DNA of 33,591 nt from Novosphingobium sp. (lineage in GTDB: Bacteria > Pseudomonadota > Alphaproteobacteria > Sphingomonadales > Sphingomonadaceae): contig JAGREN010000034.1 in NCBI GenBank assembly GCA_020446505.1, positions 1 to 33,591 of the forward strand, in the 5' to 3' direction. The translations under genes and the position numbers were made by a program. Below are positions 31,640 to 33,591 of this stretch, in pieces; position 1 is the first letter of the stretch, and every line of letters begins with the position of its first letter. Below the pieces are notes generated by a model. That model searched no databases and was not told where the DNA came from. It saw nothing but the letters and a program-made list of their open reading frames with translations.

Positions 31640-32230
31640 ATGGACGCGTTCGAACAACTGGCCGCCGATATCTTCTGGGAAGAAGGGTACTGGGTTCGCA
31701 ACAGCTTCAAGGTCGAGCTGACGCGGGAAGAGAAGGTCTGGATCGGCAGGCGTTCCTCGCCCCGCTGGGAAATCGACCTGATCGCCTGGCACGCGGCCCG
31801 GAACGAGCTGCTGGCGCTAGAATGCAAGAGCTATCTCGACTCCGGTGGTGTCCATGCAGCGCACTTTCAGCCGGGCTCACGTTACGCGCATCGCTACAAG
31901 CTTTTCCATGATCCGGTGCTGCGCGACACCGTGCTCGGGCGCCTGAGACTCCAGTGTATCGAGCGCGGCCTTTGCCCCGCCGACGCGGGCGTTCGGCTCG
32001 GCCTGATCTGCGGGCATGTCACCGGTCACAACGCCCGGCTGCTTGATGAAATCTTCGAGGCGAATGACTGGCTGCTATTCGGGCCCGAATGGCTTTGCAG
32101 TCACCTGAGTCGGATGGCGGAAGGCTCCTACGAGAACACCACCGCTGCCGTTGTCGCAAAGCTCCTGCTGCGTTCGCGCGCGCCGGAAGCTGGACTAGCT
32201 ACCCCGATTCAAAAGCAAACTTCGAACTGA
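31640..32230 (+). CDS. PD-(D/E)XK nuclease-like protein
   Basis: A 196-residue protein. The segment WEIDLIAW (Glu44, Asp46) followed after a hairpin by LLALECKSYLD (Glu61, Lys63) fits the PD-(D/E)XK nuclease pattern of acidic residue, then ExK. An N-terminal helix (FEQLAADIFWEEGYWV) is usual for the Mrr/restriction-like group. The later part contains RLGLICGHVTGHNARLLDEI and WLLFGPEWL. I do not know a named family. Good candidates are a restriction or anti-phage endonuclease, or a DNA-repair nuclease. It is divergent from the XRE gene. Its start has a poor ribosome site (GCAGAGAAC), consistent with low expression. Confidence 0.72.
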   Translation: MDAFEQLAADIFWEEGYWVRNSFKVELTREEKVWIGRRSSPRWEIDLIAWHAARNELLALECKSYLDSGGVHAAHFQPGSRYAHRYKLFHDPVLRDTVLGRLRLQCIERGLCPADAGVRLGLICGHVTGHNARLLDEIFEANDWLLFGPEWLCSHLSRMAEGSYENTTAAVVAKLLLRSRAPEAGLATPIQKQTSN

Positions 32231-32233
32231 CAG

Positions 32234-32251
32234 TATCCTACACGAAGGATA
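32234..32251 (+). terminator. Hairpin after the nuclease gene
   Basis: TATCCT (32234-32239) pairs with AGGATA (32246-32251) around a 6-base loop, 4 bases after the stop codon. It lacks a T-tract, so termination is only possible. Confidence 0.25.
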
Positions 32252-32432
32252 GGCTCCGATGACGATCATCCGACCCTTGGCATAGACTTGAATGGCGGAA
32301 TTGCCAATGCACGGAAGCTGCACCTAGCCGGCGCACTACGGCATGCCTTCCGATGTGTTTTGTCCCGCCTTCAGGCCTATGCATTAAGAGGTGACCCATC
32401 CGGAGGTTTGTTCCGACATGAAAGCTGCCTCC

Positions 32433-32455
32433 GGGTACGTTACATCTGGGTACGT
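32433..32455. repeat. Direct repeat GGGTACGT x2
   Basis: GGGTACGT at 32433-32440 and 32448-32455 is separated by 7 bases, in the 270-bp spacer (32231-32500) between the nuclease gene and the AraC-type gene. The same spacer holds the hairpin at 32234-32251 and an inverted pair TTGGCA/TGCCAA near 32277-32306. No gene is visible there. Confidence 0.3.
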
Positions 32456-32500
32456 GCCGCGCTCTTCGTATCGTATGGCAGAGCGCTGGCGCTTGAACTT

Positions 32501-33370
32501 TCAACTCAAGTCGCGCTTCATCGCGCTGACTTGTCTGCGATAATCGCTTGGTGTCATCCCAGCCAAGCGGCGGAAGACCGTTGCAAAATAGGCCGGACTG
32601 CGAAATCCAAGACGGCTGGCTATCTCCATCGAGCTCAACTCGTCACGGCCAAGCAGAAGTTTGGCGTCCTTCAGGCGCTCCCTCGCGATGTACTTGTGCA
32701 TCGACCAGCCGGTGGATATCTTGAAATTGCGCATCAGGTGCCTCTGGCTGATGCCGCAAAGGTCAGCGAGATCGTCGATCGTAGGGTACCCGATCTCGAT
32801 TCCTGCCTGAATGCGCTCCTGAACCCGTCGAAGCTGCCATGGCGCTAGTCCGTGTCCGATCGCTCCATCCGTGCCGATGCGGTCGAGATGCCGGGCATAG
32901 CGCGCCATCTCGACCAGGATCATTGTGCATGCAGCTTCTATGACCATCTCGTGCGCGAAGTCCGGCTGTGTCAGCTCGGCGACGATTTCCTGCATGAGCA
33001 ATTCGAGCCGCCGATTCCTGATCGCAACTAGCGCGTCGGTATGCACCTCCCAGTGCTCCGCCTTGATCCCAGCTATTTGCTCGAAATGCTCGCGCTCGAA
33101 AAGGCAGTCGAGCATCCGGAAGGGGCCATCGAACGGATAGAGCCTGACGGGGTGTTCGGGCGGCAGGAAGGCAACGGACTGCACACGCGGGAATGCCTCG
33201 CGCGCGTTGACGTTGCCGATCCGTATCGGCGAGTGGTCTTCGGAAAGTCGCTGGCAGATATGATAGTGCGACTCTGCCCGATTAATGTCCGTTACGTCCT
33301 TTCATTCGACGGTGGCCAGATGCACTGTCACGTTCGGCAGGACAAGTTCCTGTTCAACTACGAGTTCCAT
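32501..33370 (-). pseudogene. AraC family regulator with in-frame TGA near its start
   Basis: The leftward frame begins at ATG 33370 (MELVVEQELVLPNVTVHLATVE), meets TGA at codon 23 (33304-33302) and continues in the same frame KDVTDINRAESHYHICQRLS to the stop at 32501. Both sides read like the N-terminal domain of one sphingomonad-type AraC regulator, so the TGA is likely a mutated codon, perhaps Trp TGG. The C-terminal DNA-binding domain is intact: TIDDLADLCGISQRHLMRNF, then MEIASRLGFRSPAYFATVFRRLAGMTPSDYRR. The only later start is GTG 33184 (227 residues, truncated sensor domain). It is either a pseudogene or makes a shortened constitutive protein. Confidence 0.65.
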
Positions 33371-33591
33371 TTCACAGCAGCGGCCTTCTCTCCAGTTTCC
33401 GGTCTGTGCCGGACCATCAGCCCCACATAATGCACTCGTGGGGGTGTTTGAATGCAGTCTGTGCATCGCAACGCGATCGGCGTGCAAGCCGCAACCGCGC
33501 CGGGGGCTTTCACTTTAGTGCCCAATCTTCGCATTCGATGCGCGAATTTGCTGTCTGAGGGCGTGGCACTGTTGATTTCCGCTGAGAGTTG

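Noticed and set aside
32288..32848. A rightward 186-residue frame near the right end
   Set aside because: It lies mostly opposite the AraC-type DNA-binding domain and shows no protein-like motif; a shadow frame.
33302..33304. TGA recoded as selenocysteine in the AraC-type gene
   Set aside because: AraC regulators are not known selenoproteins and I saw no convincing SECIS-like element directly after the TGA. A mutation is simpler.
1..33591. CRISPR array, tRNA, rRNA or replication origin
   Set aside because: I saw no regularly spaced repeats, no tRNA cloverleaf and no rRNA-like stretch.

Overview
The window is high-GC, densely packed alphaproteobacterial DNA. The mix of a TonB-dependent receptor with the sphingomonad-style N-terminus (EIIVTAQRR), sulfotransferase, DUF1214 and SnoaL-like clusters, and several arylsulfatases fits the Sphingomonadales, probably Novosphingobium or Sphingobium. 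That assignment is an inference from gene content and protein style; there is no rRNA or tRNA in the window to confirm it.

Region 1 (1-13332) is a catabolic-looking island of short, tightly spaced operons in alternating directions. A leftward operon carries SDR, sulfotransferase and a DUF1214-related exported protein that runs off the left edge. It is divergent from an AraC-type regulator (3049-3993). A second leftward pair encodes DUF1214 and SnoaL-like proteins. It is divergent from a rightward five-gene operon of sulfotransferase, TIM-barrel isomerase, SnoaL-like, dihydrodipicolinate-reductase-like and SnoaL-like genes. A leftward aldo/keto reductase and enoyl-CoA hydratase pair is divergent from a rightward SDR and SnoaL-like pair. 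Several classes are duplicated: two sulfotransferases, two DUF1214 relatives, two SDRs and four SnoaL folds. This looks like an assembled pathway for a hydrophobic cyclic or acyl substrate (steroid- or terpenoid-like), but the substrate cannot be read from the sequence.

Region 2 (13617-26569) has a TetR regulator followed by six rightward genes: sulfatase 1, TonB-dependent receptor, sulfatase 2, formylglycine-generating enzyme (FGE), sulfatase 3 and sulfatase 4. Together they make a self-contained module to import and desulfate a sulfate ester. The FGE retains both active-site cysteines and could activate the three sulfatases with canonical CxPxR motifs. Sulfatase 4 departs from the canonical active site at two positions. 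No glycoside hydrolase or polysaccharide lyase is present, so a small sulfate ester is more likely than a sulfated polysaccharide.

Region 3 (about 26570-33591) is less GC-rich in its spacers and looks like a mobile-element remnant. It contains a gene split by an in-frame amber codon, a ParB-like/beta-class adenine methyltransferase fusion, a DUF5681 protein, a phage terminase large subunit, a small XRE repressor, a PD-(D/E)XK nuclease-like protein, and a second AraC-type regulator with an in-frame opal codon near its start. No portal, capsid, tail or integrase gene is visible. It may be a decayed prophage, a satellite, or a modification and nuclease island.

The most unusual observations are the non-canonical sulfatase 4, the two stop-interrupted genes flanking the terminase island, the hairpins that cover the Shine-Dalgarno sites of two island genes, the compact terminase/methyltransferase/XRE/nuclease set, and the possible operators shared by the divergent promoters of region 1.
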